Assembly (NCBI GenBank): GCA_032622095.1
Contig: CP136061.1
Coordinates: 66,777,127 to 66,841,126, forward strand
Direction: 5' to 3'
Source: Siphonodentalium dalli
Lineage: Eukaryota > Mollusca > Scaphopoda > Gadilida > Siphonodentaliidae
DNA: 64,000 nt
The number at the start of each line of letters is the position of its first letter. Position 1 is the first letter of the stretch. The translations under genes were made by a program, and so were the position numbers. Positions 36,985 to 47,362 of the stretch are shown here, piece by piece. A model generated the notes under the pieces. That model was given only the letters and a program-made list of their open reading frames with translations, did no database searches and was not told where the DNA came from.

Positions 36985-38050
36985 TTCTTCAGAGTTGACT
37001 CTCTTGTATTATGAAAGCAAGCCCAATGAGGCCATGCACCTAATGTATGTTTATAACACACAAAAGACTATATCTTAGCAGAATGGATGTCTCTGATGAT
37101 ACAAACAATAAAATATCCAATTTATCCATAGTTGAATTTCATTTGGCTATATAGGAAAGCATACAATGTGGCTTTTATTTAGTTTCCACAAAGTATTTTA
37201 AGTAAAATATCCATCAAGTGATGTATTCTGCCTTGTCCTATATATTAAAATGCATGCAATGGCCATGAGAAATGCTTAATTTATTGGTAGAGATGTCAAG
37301 CAGATAAGAAATACTGACATTTTAGGTTTGATACACCATTTCAGCTGGCTTGGCATCTTACAAATTTGAAATAAGGGAATTTATTCAGCTTTGACCCTCT
37401 AAATTATGGGAAAAAAGCCTAAATTATGCCATTATTGGCATGTTTATAACATATATAAGGCTATATCTGAACAGAATACATGTCTCAGGTGAAATAAACA
37501 ATACAACATCCATAGTTTAATTTGATTTGGCTATACAGGGATGCATACAATATTGCTTTTATGTAGTTTCCACTGATTATTTTAAGTAAAATATCCATCA
37601 AATGATGTTTTCTACATTGCCTTGTATATTAAAATGCATGTAATGACAATGGGAAATGTTTAATTTATTAGTTGATATGTCCATCTGATAGGAAATACTG
37701 ACATTTGAGGTTTTAAATACCATTTCATGGGATTATGGGATCATAAATATCAAACTAAGGGAATTTCTTCAGATTTGACTCTCTAAATGATGGAAGAAAG
37801 GCCAAATGAAGCCACTATTTGCATGTTTATAACATGTATAAGGCCATATCTTTGCAGAATGCTTTTCTCTGATAATAAAACAAATAACATATCTATATTT
37901 CATAGTTTAGTTGGCAAAACAGGGTGCATAACATGTGGTTTTAAAGTAGTTTCACAGACTATTTTAACTAGAATATCAATTAAATGATGTAATCTAACTT
38001 GTCCTGTGTTTTAAAATGCATACACTGACCATGATAAATGTTTAATACAA
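36985..38050 (+). repeat. ~390-bp tandem repeat, two full units and one partial
   Basis: Units start near 36,985, 37,381 and 37,765. Each has in order (T/C)TTCAG..TTGACxCTCT, ATGTTTATAACA, GACTATATCT-like, TTGGCxAxAxAGG, TTTTAxxTAAAATATC and TTAAAATGCATxxAxTGxCxATG. Unit differences are mostly substitutions, so the array is old. Confidence 0.75.
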
Positions 38051-39465
38051 ACAGCGTCCTTAATGCTGCACCAGCCTAACTCCCGTTATGAAAGGGTTAA
38101 ATTAATAAACAAAGGTTACACAGACACCCCCCCCCCCCCTTCAACAGCGCGGTGAGTGTGTTTTTTATGTAATATATGTCATATCCGGTATAAGAGCCCC
38201 CCCCCCATTTCGTACGCTGTATTCTATGCCCTGTTATGAGGTACGCCATATTCCGGCCCCTCTGTTAGGAGGTATTCGGTATTCCAAAAATACCGGTATT
38301 CGTATACCAACCTTCCAATAAAACGATCATAAGAATAATACAAATGCGATGTTTGTCACAATAAATGCACGGTTTGACATACAGATCGTCGATCATCAAT
38401 TTATATCAATTTAGACATGGACATGATGACCGGCGTTCGTACGGCAATAGAGAATTTATCCATATGGCTGTTAACTGGTATTTCGTATTCCACCCTCTGT
38501 GTTAAGTGGTATTATTCCGTATTCCAAGGGGTGGGGTGCTCTTATATGGTGTGAAGTTTACAACTAATGTGGCAGTCATGAAATTTTTAATTATTAGAAC
38601 TGTTTGGGATATATACACCCCAATAACCCTGTCTTCACGCTCCTGTTGGTGGTGGCCTTATCAATCTATTGCTTCGTTGAACTTTTATTATTGCAAATTT
38701 GAGGTAAAAGTTCTTGAAGCGTGTAATTTCGTTCCACTTTACAACAGCGGCACAATGATTCCAAATTTTTTAACCTACCGGCGCAGATCGAGGCTGGACG
38801 TCCTTCTTACGTTGTTTTCATAGGATACAAATTGATCGGATTTTAGGTAAGTGAAACTAATTAGTCATCAATTGAAGTGATTTCTCATTATGAACAGACT
38901 GTTACTAGTAACATACTTAATCGAACTACAATTAAAAATGCACGACTTATCCTGTTTTATTCAAATGAAATTTGATAGTAAATCGGCCTAATTTTGTTTC
39001 CGTTAAATATTTCAGAAAATGGAATCCGTCATTGATAAATGAACATTTTTTTTGTCAAAATAGTAACTTCTGACGGACTATGATTATATGGCATTTATGA
39101 ATCATATATAAAGGTAGCCCTACACAATATTCCCAACTGTGTTCCCAACTGCAAAAACGATTTTTAATGAATTATAAATTGGCCTAAATTTGATGCTTCA
39201 TAAAAGGAAAAACTGTCCGGGAATGGCTATTTTCGTCTGCAAAATCAAATTCTGCCATAAATGCAGTGTATTATCGGTCGACATTAATATGACAATAGTT
39301 GGAATATTAAAAGGTCCCAGTTATTGAAAATATACATGTAGCTTATAAGGAAATTGTCAGTTATGATCAGTTATACCGGTACTTCATACCATTATTCTAA
39401 CAAATGTCAACCTGATAGAATTCCCACAATCTCTTTAATATTGTCATGCCATGGCCAATTTAACA
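38051..39465. other. Non-coding DNA with poly-C tracts
   Basis: C13 at 38,127-38,139 and C10 at 38,197-38,206. Around 38,215-38,300 and 38,480-38,530 GGTATTCGGTATTCC-like motifs recur. The 105-residue frame at 38,506-38,823 has no domain I know. AATAAACGATCATAAG and later bases show no repeat partner. Confidence 0.4.
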
Positions 39466-40158
39466 CTAAGTGAACGTTCAGATTACCACGATACAATCGT
39501 AAGTGGAAATATTTCTGTCGTAGGAAGTAACCGCTCAACTGTGCATGCTCACCTCAAAATCGTAGGTAAAAAATAATATCATGCACTGTTTTATTTAAAA
39601 GCGAAATTGTGGCGTATCCTTGGTTATCCCCATTTGCGACGTAATCACTAATCAGTCATGTGTATGTAAAAATTGTGGCCTGAAGGATCGCATGATAGTC
39701 AATCACATGCTTTACAAAAAAACTGTGATTTCATCATGTACGACATCGTAATCATGTGAACAAACTATCCACGATCTCGTCGATCCCGGTTCCTCCACTT
39801 AAGATTGTATCTTTCATCTGTACGTTCACTGAGTGAACATTCATGATTCATATGACTACGATTCAATTGTAAGTGGACAGATTCCCATCTTGGGTAATAA
39901 CCGATAGTTGGACTGCGCATGCTCACGACATGATCACGAGTTATATCAATGCAGAATTGCAAAATTGTGACGTATCCTTGGTTACCTCCACTTGGTGAAA
40001 TTTGCGTGTACGTAAAAATCGTACAAAGTAAATGGAAATATCATAGGATAGTTAATCACGTGGTTAACCACCGATATTAAATATACTCATCTGCGATGAC
40101 ATCGTAACAAACTATCCATGATTTTGTCAGGCCCGATTCCTCCACTTACGATTGAATT
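39466..40158 (+). repeat. ~355-bp tandem duplication
   Basis: Units about 39,466-39,826 and 39,827-40,158 share AAGTGAACGTTCA / GAGTGAACATTCA, GATxxAATxGTAAGTGGA, ACTGxGCATGCTCAC, GTGxCGTATCCTTGGTTA, and AACAAACTATCCA(C/T)GAT then a TCCTCCACTTA end. Confidence 0.7.
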
Positions 40159-40570
40159 ATGGTCTTCTGACATCTGAATCGCCGAAAATGCTAATTTGTT
40201 GGAAGAATGAACTTTACACTTGTTTTTTGAATATGTTTGCAAATTATGAAAATACATGCATCCATATCACATATATATGTACATGTATTTTTTCTTCAAT
40301 TACAGAAATACCAGATTCATTAGCCATGTTGGATGCGGCATCATGCCCTCTCATCTTCAACATATGAAGATTGATTTCGCCCATGATTAGTCTTAAGCGT
40401 CGGTCCTGTCTAGCTAGACACGTGGCAATGAACAAATGACAGGTGAAATATCACTGGAAGTCTGTTCGCCAAAATACCAGTGGTGAGTTTATATCTATAG
40501 CTACCATGCAGATGAATATTTGTACATTGTCACCAATACATGTATATACCGCTATCCTGAAAATTATGGA
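40159..40570. other. Unannotated DNA
   Basis: Contains ATATGTACATGTATT-type palindromic runs near 40,275. No gene recognised. Confidence 0.4.
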
Positions 40571-40745
40571 CCTTAAAAATGGGGGGGGGCAGGGGGGCCG
40601 GAAAAAAACTGCAGACACAGGGTGGAAAAAACTGTTTTCTTCGGTTTGGGTACCCCCCCCCCCCCACAGCAAAAACTGCAGTTTTTTTTCCACTGACCAT
40701 TTGCCCCCCCCCCCCCCCCCCTCCAGAAAAATCAAATCTACCCCA
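40571..40745. repeat. Poly-G / poly-C cluster with a hairpin
   Basis: G9 (40,581-40,589), C13 (40,653-40,665) and C18 (40,704-40,721). GGAAAAAAACTGCAG (40,600) is complementary to CTGCAGTTTTTTTTCC (40,676-40,691). Open frames on both strands here are homopolymer artefacts rich in Gly or Pro. Confidence 0.7.
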
Positions 40746-41391
40746 GCCGGACAACAACTCGGTTTGACCGGAGACCGAAAAAAACACCGGAGCATACAAT
40801 TCACGAGAAGGTGCTTGGTAACTTAGTTTAGATTATTATGACTAAAAAGGTCATTGTCTACCAGTAGAACGCAGATTTGTACCTCGTGATGTCATGACAT
40901 GTACAAACATGTATATTGGTGATCGCAACGCTATGTATGCACTTTAAAAAAATGACAACTAGTCATTACCTCGACTTTGAAAAATCTGATGCAAATGAGA
41001 TGAGTGAGATACCAGCATATAACTGTTTTCTGATACCATTGGAGGAGAAATTGTTTAATACATGGGATAGTTCTGCAGTAAAAATTTGCCATATAAGCGA
41101 TCGCAGGGTAGAATTCTGCAATCGACTGGTAGACACTGACATAGTTGGCATTATTAAGAGGGTTAATGGGGTCAATATCACATGTAAACCAAGACAGTGG
41201 TTATCCAAAATTGTTTTATGTGGATTGTACTACTCATGTATATATGATTTGGATATTAAGGTTAATCCATATTCTATAAAATGAGAGAAAATTGAAGTTG
41301 TGAGTCTGAAAATACATATTTGGATTTTTTTTTACATGCAACCCCCCCTAAATGAATAAGGACAAAATTTACGTGTAAATTTTTTACGCCC
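40746..41391. other. Open frame without a recognised domain
   Basis: A plus-strand frame at 40,916-41,284 (122 residues) is longer than most in this AT-rich region. It contains SDRRVEFCNRLVDTDIVGII and a NGVNITCKPRQW segment, but I recognise no family, and no exon boundaries or partners support it. Treated as possible but unproven. Confidence 0.25.
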
Positions 41392-41463
41392 AGGTACCCC
41401 CCCCACCCCCGGTACGTTGTGTCCCGCAGTTTTTTTTCCGCGGGGGGGGGGGGGGGATACCTG
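41392..41463. repeat. C-tract/G-tract hairpin
   Basis: CAGGTACCCCCCCC (41,391-41,404) faces G15 then ATACCTG (41,442-41,463), forming a stem of about 13 bp or more. The loop includes a second C5 run and TCCCGCAGTTTTTTTT, similar to the hairpin at 40.6 kb. Confidence 0.65.
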
Positions 41464-41884
41464 GTAATGATCGCAGTATATGATATCCACCACAGTATCA
41501 AGTCGATTACTGTTGTGGAGCACCATGCAGTTATGATACACCAACAAATATCACACCAAAAGTTGAAAATTAAAACAGCCACATGGATCTTGTTCAATGA
41601 ACTTATATATGCATGAATAAGATGAATCACTAAATTATATTTTCATGCTTGTTTGTGTAATGCCAATCAATGCAGCCTGACAACATGGATGGGTGGAGTT
41701 TATAAATTGACAGCCGAAACAATGTTCATTATGTGCTACATTTAACCCCCGTATATACAATACAATTTTTCTATCAGCGTTCCCATGTCCTATATTTGGA
41801 GTACTATATACATGTACATGTAACGAAGGCCATCCGTTCCACAGATATGAGGAAAAACACTGCATTTTATATTCATGCATGCGA
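41464..41884. other. Unannotated DNA
   Basis: Nothing recognised apart from a TACATGTACATGTAA run near 41,810. Confidence 0.4.
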
Positions 41885-42018
41885 AACATGACAACATGCA
41901 TATGGGGTGTAACATGACAACATGCATATGGGGTGTAACATGACAACATGCATATGGGGTGTAACATGACAACATGCATATAGGGTGTAACATGACAACA
42001 TGCATATGGGGTGTAACT
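41885..42018 (+). repeat. 26-bp minisatellite, five copies
   Basis: Unit AACATGACAACATGCATATG plus GGGTGT, starting at 41,885, 41,911, 41,937, 41,963 and 41,989, with a single difference (TAGGG for TGGGG) in unit 4. Near-perfect copies imply recent expansion or turnover. Confidence 0.9.
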
Positions 42019-42350
42019 GCGGTATATGCAGCGTTGAAACTGTACTAGTAACCATAATGAGGTGTTGGAGGTTACTGTGCTTTATATCTTTAATACTGCA
42101 GTATTAACGGGGGGGGGGGGTACTATACTAAGAGGTGGCCAATTACTTTGAGTATACATGTAGCCATACCTCACACATGGAACAGGGCTTGACTTATTCT
42201 TAGGTACATGGAAAAATAGGTACGCGGAGCAATACATAACACCTAGTCTGCTTAGTATATTTTACATAAATATCAACCGATTTTGTGCAGTGTTGAAGCG
42301 GTAACCTTCTAGTACTGCTGTGTTAGAAGTTTCTGGTGTGAGACCACACA
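42019..42350. other. Unannotated DNA with a G12 tract
   Basis: G12 at 42,109-42,120. The stretch 42,130-42,155 (AGGTGGCCAATTACTTTGAG) faintly matches the terminal sequence of the TA-flanked MITE family and may be a decayed left half of the next element. Confidence 0.4.
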
Positions 42351-42429
42351 AGCCATATTTCTGAATAAATCCTGAAAAATTACCCACAATCCTGAGGTTA
42401 AGTGGTCACTTACTTTGGGCATTACTGTA
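42350..42429. mobile_element. Half copy of a TA-flanked MITE
   Basis: AAGCCATATTTCTGAATAAATCC through GTTAAGTGGTCACTTACTTTG and GCATTACTG|TA equals the right half of the element at 44,934-45,117. The left half is missing or unrecognisable. Confidence 0.6.
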
Positions 42430-42690
42430 ATTCCCTGACATTCCCCCAATATATGACTAAAAGAAAATTCACCCTTTTGAAGTTTTGATATCGTTTAACC
42501 ATGAAATGGCTCGAAAAAGATGTTTTATGAGATTTACGTTTGTTTTTTATTTAATTTTGTTTGTTCAAGTAGCATATCAAATGAGTGAAATTTTATTTTA
42601 GTCATTCATGTGGGTATCGTGAGTGGGGAGATATTTAAGGGGAGGTATCCTGTTACAATGGTATATGCTACTAGTACATGTACATAATTA
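42430..42690. other. Unannotated spacer
   Basis: Short AT-rich stretch; nothing recognised. Confidence 0.4.
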
Positions 42691-42955
42691 TTAACTGTCA
42701 TGTGGACTGTTTTTATGGAGATGTAACCGTGAGGTAAGTGGACATAACTTGTGTAAAACCCTTTACATACAAGTTATGACCACTTACCTCACGGTTACAT
42801 CTCCATTTAAATAGTCTACATGACAGTTAATCCTTATATTTATATATATTTAGCGAAAAAGCCACTTTTGTAAATGTATTTAAATTGAATAGTGTATCGT
42901 GACAAAAACAGCCCAAAGTACCCAATAGCACCCTTGGCAAAAGTTAATAGGAACA
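42691..42955. mobile_element. Hairpin repeat, copy A, with adjacent shared flank
   Basis: 42,691-42,830 is a near-perfect inverted repeat: TTAACTGTCATGTGGACTGT and GGAGATGTAACCGTGAGGTA then AAGTGG form the left stem, with the complements on the right. 42,831-42,955 is shared, in inverted orientation, with 59,617-59,733 beside the second hairpin copy. The repeat unit is therefore hairpin plus about 120 bp of flank. Confidence 0.75.
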
Positions 42956-44079
42956 ATTTCTCTTCATATTGCAACCAGGTGATGTATTAAGTCAATCCTG
43001 CGCGAGTCCAAATGCGCCCAAAACATTACGCGTTCGTCTTTCCAAACCCAATGACGTATGGGTGGTGTTGTGAGCTTGGTGTTATGAGCCGTTGCGCATT
43101 CACCGAGAAATAACTGCAACTAGCCACGTGGGCGCGGACCAATCAGTATGCTGGATTTAGTGATGACAACACTTAGTATGTAAATATATGTATTTGTAGC
43201 TGATTCTGACCAACATGCAGCGTTTGAATGGATAACAATACTGTTATAACTGCCCCCCCCCCCCCCCGGTGATTAATTTGGACCGTACATCTTAATAAGA
43301 TGTACATGATTAGTCATTCCGCTTTTCTGATGTCATTACAAGCATTCAAATCTTATTTTTCAGACAGGAGGAGCTGCCTGATTGGATTGAGACATACAAA
43401 TTTCATTCAAGGCCTGATATCTGATAACCAATCATAGAATCATGTTTCCTGAGTGTTTCTTGCAGATAATGATTACACTTGATACCAATATTATTAATTC
43501 TGTCCAAGACTGGATGAGGAAGGATTTCAAATGTTATTCGGTGTACATGTAACGGATACATGTAATCTAGATGTTATCGGTATTCGTCCATGCATGACAT
43601 AATGTGAGTTGTTGCTTTGTGACAGTCCTGGCTATATACATGTACCATACCGGTATGTATACCAATGAATGGTATGCACTGAATCCAGTACTGTGCAGTG
43701 TGCAGCGAAGGGGAGGCTTTAATATATAACCAAATGATGACCAATGTCTTCATCAAAGGCAAAAATGACACATCCATTCCTTCCTTGATGGAGACCGATC
43801 AGCGACGTCTACATTTTATCAGACTTAGTGGTGAAAATCTTGGCAAGTGAAGTTAGTGAATTCAATTCTACAACATACATGTACATGTACCTGTATGCTT
43901 CTGTATGTACCTGTATGAGTCTCAGAAAATGTGCACTATGGCATCCAGTGTATGCATAACCTTTGTTATACCGTACTTCATACTACATTGACCAGAATTT
44001 GGAGGTGTACCAGTTTCATATCTCTACACAAAGCACAACAGTACCCATGGATCAGTCTCAAGCCTTGTTTCTGAGCTTG
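42956..44079. other. Unannotated DNA with a C15 tract and CATGTA runs
   Basis: C15 at 43,253-43,267. Repeated TACATGTAC motifs near 43,545-43,570 and 43,870-43,920. No gene recognised. Confidence 0.4.
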
Positions 44080-44475
44080 TCTGAAGGATATGAACTTTTA
44101 AAGATATATTATGCACTTGTTCTGGTGCGTGAAACTGATCAGTTAGTACCAAGGCGCTATGCCAACTGGAAGAAGGTAGCATTCTACTAACATAGCCGAA
44201 AATCGAAAGCAAATCAACCGTATCACTCCATAGAACACTTTGCCTGAGCTACGCTCATTTGTGAATATTTACTACTCGATTCGGGGCGCATCTATCGGCG
44301 ATAATATAACGAAAACGAGTTCGCCTTTGATAGTTACTGCATTTAATTATGTATACGAATGATGGTGTGTGTTGTTAATTTGGATATAATATTTGTAAAA
44401 AGTACTACTTTGAACAAGATTATTCTCCATTTATATTTTATCACCCTATTGGAGTGTTTCACATCACTTTAAGTG
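44080..44475 (+). repeat. Dispersed repeat, copy B (partner at 20,290-20,690)
   Basis: Same ordered blocks as copy A, including TGATCAGTTAGTACxAxG, ATTCTACTAACATAGCC, CACTCCATAGAA and the GGAGTGTTTCACATCACTTTAA end. Non-coding. Confidence 0.55.
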
Positions 44476-44933
44476 ACAAATTATTGCAGCATGTCAATAT
44501 AATCAGATTCATGTACATGTACACACATACAGGCCTTAAAATCCATCACAGAATACAAATATTCTGATGTTCCTTTATCTTTGTCAACCTGCTGTATCAC
44601 CAAGTAATATGTACAAGGAGCTTAATGTGGCTTAGACATGTACCATACATGTACATTTAAAGACAGATAATCCGAGTTCACGCTCCTCAATTACCATTTC
44701 TTTGGCTTCAGGGGTAAAAATAACTTATTCGAGTTGAGGAACACACCCTTTAAAGTTCTGAGTTAAAAAATATAATTTTTTGAAATCTGTTATTTTTCAC
44801 CACCATGAATATTTCCCGGCCTAGCAAATATTCAATGAGTCGATTGACATAATCTTGATACCAAGTTGCGATGAACAAAATGTTGATTTATAACACGTTT
44901 TGGAAAATGTTACACTAGAGTTGACAGTAGTTA
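44476..44933. other. Unannotated DNA
   Basis: CATGTACATGTACAC near 44,512 and 44,648; no gene or repeat partner recognised. Confidence 0.4.
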
Positions 44934-45117
44934 CAGTAATGCCCAAAGTAATTGACCACTTAACCACAGCAGAATTAAATGGCTTGTTGCCATTCATCGG
45001 AAAGCTCTTGGGGAGAGCTTTCCGATGAATGGCAACAAGTCATATTTCCGACTAAATCCTGAAAAATTTCCCATAATTCAGCTGTGGTTAAGTGGTCGAT
45101 TACTTTGGCCATTACTG
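44934..45117. mobile_element. 184-bp TA-flanked MITE (Tc1/mariner style)
   Basis: TA|CAGTAATGCCCAAAGTAATT on the left and AATCGACCACTTAACC-complement then CATTACTG|TA on the right. The centre is a perfect hairpin around TTGGGG: the stem includes TTGCCATTCATCGGAAAGCTC. The TA duplication at 44,932-44,933 and 45,118-45,119 fits a mariner-type target. Confidence 0.75.
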
Positions 45118-45392
45118 TAGCATTATGTTTTGGTAATTAATTGATTAAGAAATGTTGTTCTTAGAATCTGATGATATGGAGACCATGGAGAGATTGTTTA
45201 CCTTTAATTGTCAATGTTGACTTTAAAGCATACTAGTAACATATGTTATGTTTATTTTATGTATCCCTGCATAAAATGGGGTGATAAATTTATGTTATAC
45301 TCACATCTGGTCTTTTGATATTTTGTGAGTAATTTATATGAAAGAATGGCATTGCATGCTAGCAATTCTGATAAACATCACTGTTAAAATGA
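45118..45392. other. Unannotated spacer
   Basis: No features recognised. Confidence 0.4.
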
Positions 45393-45519
45393 GGCTTGTT
45401 GCCATTCATCGGAAAGCTCTCAGATGAATGGCAACAAGCCATATTTCCGACTAAATCCTGAAAAGTTACCCATAATTCTACTGTGTTTAAGGAGTCGATT
45501 ATACTCGGGGGCATTACTG
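45393..45519. mobile_element. 5'-truncated copy of the 184-bp MITE
   Basis: Starts inside the central hairpin (GGCTTGTTGCCATTCATCGG) and continues to CATTACTG|TA. The left terminus is gone. Confidence 0.65.
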
Positions 45520-45647
45520 TATTCGATATCTCAAGCATACCGAAAAGACTTGGGCTAGTACCTGAACAGTAAACCCTGCAATCTGCATGATTCATGAAAC
45601 AGCTATTGAAAACATGCTGTATATACACAGAATTACACAATTTTGTT

Positions 45648-45759
45648 TATGGGTTTGTTGATATGACACGAGTGCTAGCGCACAATGACGGAATGAACAG
45701 CACACCCTAGAGTTCTATCTTTCCTCAATGGCACAAGTGCCGTATCAACAAATCCATTA
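45648..45759. mobile_element. 112-bp hairpin MITE
   Basis: ATGGGTTTGTTGATATGACA (45,649) is complementary, with few mismatches, to GTGCCGTATCAACAAATCCATT (45,738-45,759). No coding capacity. Target duplication not resolved; TTA may flank both ends. Confidence 0.55.
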
Positions 45760-46188
45760 ATACAAGTGTCTTTCTGTGTTTATTACACATCACCCGTCCT
45801 AGAATATGTGCATTTAAAAATACAGGGTTACGATGTTTATTAAGGCACATACAGTGCTTGTTTTGTCATGTGTGATGATTTGTTTTCCTATCGTTTGAAC
45901 TGGATACTCAAATAACAGAAATTGTTATATATTTTTTTAGCAACCGACAGATTTGAGGTAACTCTTTCTATAAATATATTGAAAATCATGTGTCGGGATG
46001 TAATTATTAGCAATCAATATATTTTTTGTTGCATATATAGGTTTATACAATTTTAAGAGGCAGAACAAGATACAGGTACTTTGTATAGTTTCATTTCGCG
46101 AATGTACACAGTATCTTGTTTGGCCTCTTGCAATTTTAGAAACCCATAACTGTAACGAGAAATTGTTGATTGTATATTTAAAGTTTAA
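45760..46188. other. Unannotated DNA with a hairpin
   Basis: AAGAGGCAGAACAAGATAC (46,055-46,073) pairs with GTATCTTGTTTGGCCTCTT (46,110-46,128) around a 36-base loop. Otherwise nothing recognised. Confidence 0.45.
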
Positions 46189-46684
46189 AGGTACGGGAGG
46201 CCTTGGCGGTGGGTATGCTGTGAAAATATTTCCACCGGTCAAAAAACCGCCACAAACAGAAAGAATATTAAAATGTAGACAGACTTTGTCCGTATACAAA
46301 TAAGAAATATCGCATAAACAGTATGTTATTGTCATATGTTTGACCATTCTTATGTAAACAAAAGCATAAAAAGGTACTTTCCTGGTGTTTGTTTATATTA
46401 TGATGGTAAACATAAAGAGCGTTCATTGTTGCTGAATTTTGATATGGAACGAATAAAGAGCATTTATATGATTTGTGTGTGATTAGCCAGTAACACTGTG
46501 CTGCCTTCTGTAACACAATCAGGCTCCTGCTTAGGTAAAATATAGTAGGTCTTTATGATAGCATGCTGTTTACGCGATGGTCATGGTATATATGAACAAA
46601 AACTGTATGCGTTTTAATGTTTTTTCTGTTTACGGTGATTGAAACAAATATGAATATTTTCGACAACTAAGGCCTCCCGTGCCT
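46189..46684. mobile_element. 496-bp TTAA-flanked MITE
   Basis: TTAA (46,185-46,188), then AGGTACGGGAGGCCTT; the other end reads AAGGCCTCCCGTGCCT then TTAA (46,685-46,688). Sixteen-base termini with one mismatch. AGG-type termini with TTAA suit Kolobok-like elements rather than the CCC-type element at 6.75 kb, but that is inference. Confidence 0.7.
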
Positions 46685-46688
46685 TTAA

Positions 46689-47345
46689 GCCCCCTTATTG
46701 TCTCTATTATACATTTAACAATGATATTTACAAAGAAGTTTTTATATTCAGAATAAATGTCAATTGTATATTTTAAAACACAATTAAAATTATATATTAA
46801 TTTAAAATTAAATGTTTTTCTTAATTAAGAATTGTTTTCTAATGTATCTTTCCTAATTGGGGAAAATATTCCTAGTTAAGAAAACTTGTTTTCCTTACTT
46901 AGATTTATTTTCCTGCTTGAGAAAATCTCATTCTAGAAAAAATTGGCATCACTTAAGAAAAAATATCTTGACGATATTTCTAACTATAGAAAATATAATT
47001 TCTTGTTCTAGATTAATTGTATAGCTTTCTTAAATTTCTAGCTATTCTCCCAAGATTATCGCAGTATCTTAAACTTATCTTATTTCAAGAAAAATAAACT
47101 TATGTGAGAAAAACAATCTTTCCTACATTAAGAAAAAAAATCTATACTAAGATTTTTTTACTAGGATTTTCTTACTAAGATTACTGTGTTTTCTTAAAGA
47201 AATTTTCTCAGACAAGAAATTTTCACACCCTTTCATTTCTTGACCTAGAAAATATGTTTTTCTTATTTTTCTAGCTATTCTCCCAAGATAATATCTCATT
47301 TCAAGATTATTTTTTTCCTGAATTGAGAAAATATTTTTGGCAGTG
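46689..47345. repeat. Degenerate AAGAAA-type subterminal repeat, right
   Basis: Many TTTCTTA, AAGAAAAT and CTTGTTTCTAGA-like motifs, mirrored in texture by 36,013-36,330. This arm is about twice as long as the left. Confidence 0.6.
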
Positions 47346-47362
47346 TACACGGGGGTGATTAT

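Larger units (their letters stand above)
36013..47345. mobile_element. Inner 11.3-kb element with CACTGCCAAAAAT termini
   Basis: Left end TA|CACTGCCAAAAATAATTTCT, right end AGAAAATATTTTTGGCAGTG|TA. The flanks read together as GTAC, so the duplication is TA (Tc1/mariner style) or GTAC, and sequence alone cannot decide. Both ends continue for 300-650 bp as degenerate AAGAAA/TTTCTT sequence (36,013-36,330 and 46,700-47,345). The middle is a mosaic of tandem repeats, poly-C/G tracts and small MITEs with no transposase. Two independent insertions of short TIR elements recombined around a segment is the alternative to one large element. Confidence 0.5.
31789..47357. mobile_element. Outer inverted-repeat element (CAC... 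termini, 5-bp duplication), split by a later insertion
   Basis: Left end ATTAT|CACCCCCGTGTACGTGGTAC (duplication 31,784-31,788). Right end GTACACGGGGGTG|ATTAT (duplication 47,358-47,362). Removing 36,013-47,347 joins the right arm to its last 10 bp and restores the exact complement of the left tip. The element proper is then about 4.2 kb. Right arm (about 35,065-36,012) mirrors the left arm (31,789-33,235), apart from an extra ~496-bp duplication on the left. The core (33,240-35,060) holds a zinc-finger pseudogene. CAC termini with a 5-bp duplication are what Transib elements show; Chapaev/CACTA elements also begin CAC but use other duplication lengths. No transposase is visible. Confidence 0.65.

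Noticed and set aside
36783-36998. 71-residue frame with RRPPLKSPVGGLPHHPE as a coding exon
   Set aside because: Short and isolated; it ends inside the first 390-bp tandem unit and nothing links it to another exon.
40443-40826. Open frames on both strands rich in Gly or Pro
   Set aside because: They run through poly-G/poly-C tracts where stop codons cannot occur; no domain is present.
40916-41284. 122-residue frame as a host exon
   Set aside because: No domain, no splice-site context and no neighbouring exons; kept only as an unassigned open frame.
41885-42018. Evenly spaced 26-bp repeats as a possible CRISPR array
   Set aside because: Units are head-to-tail with no unique spacers, and the context is eukaryotic.
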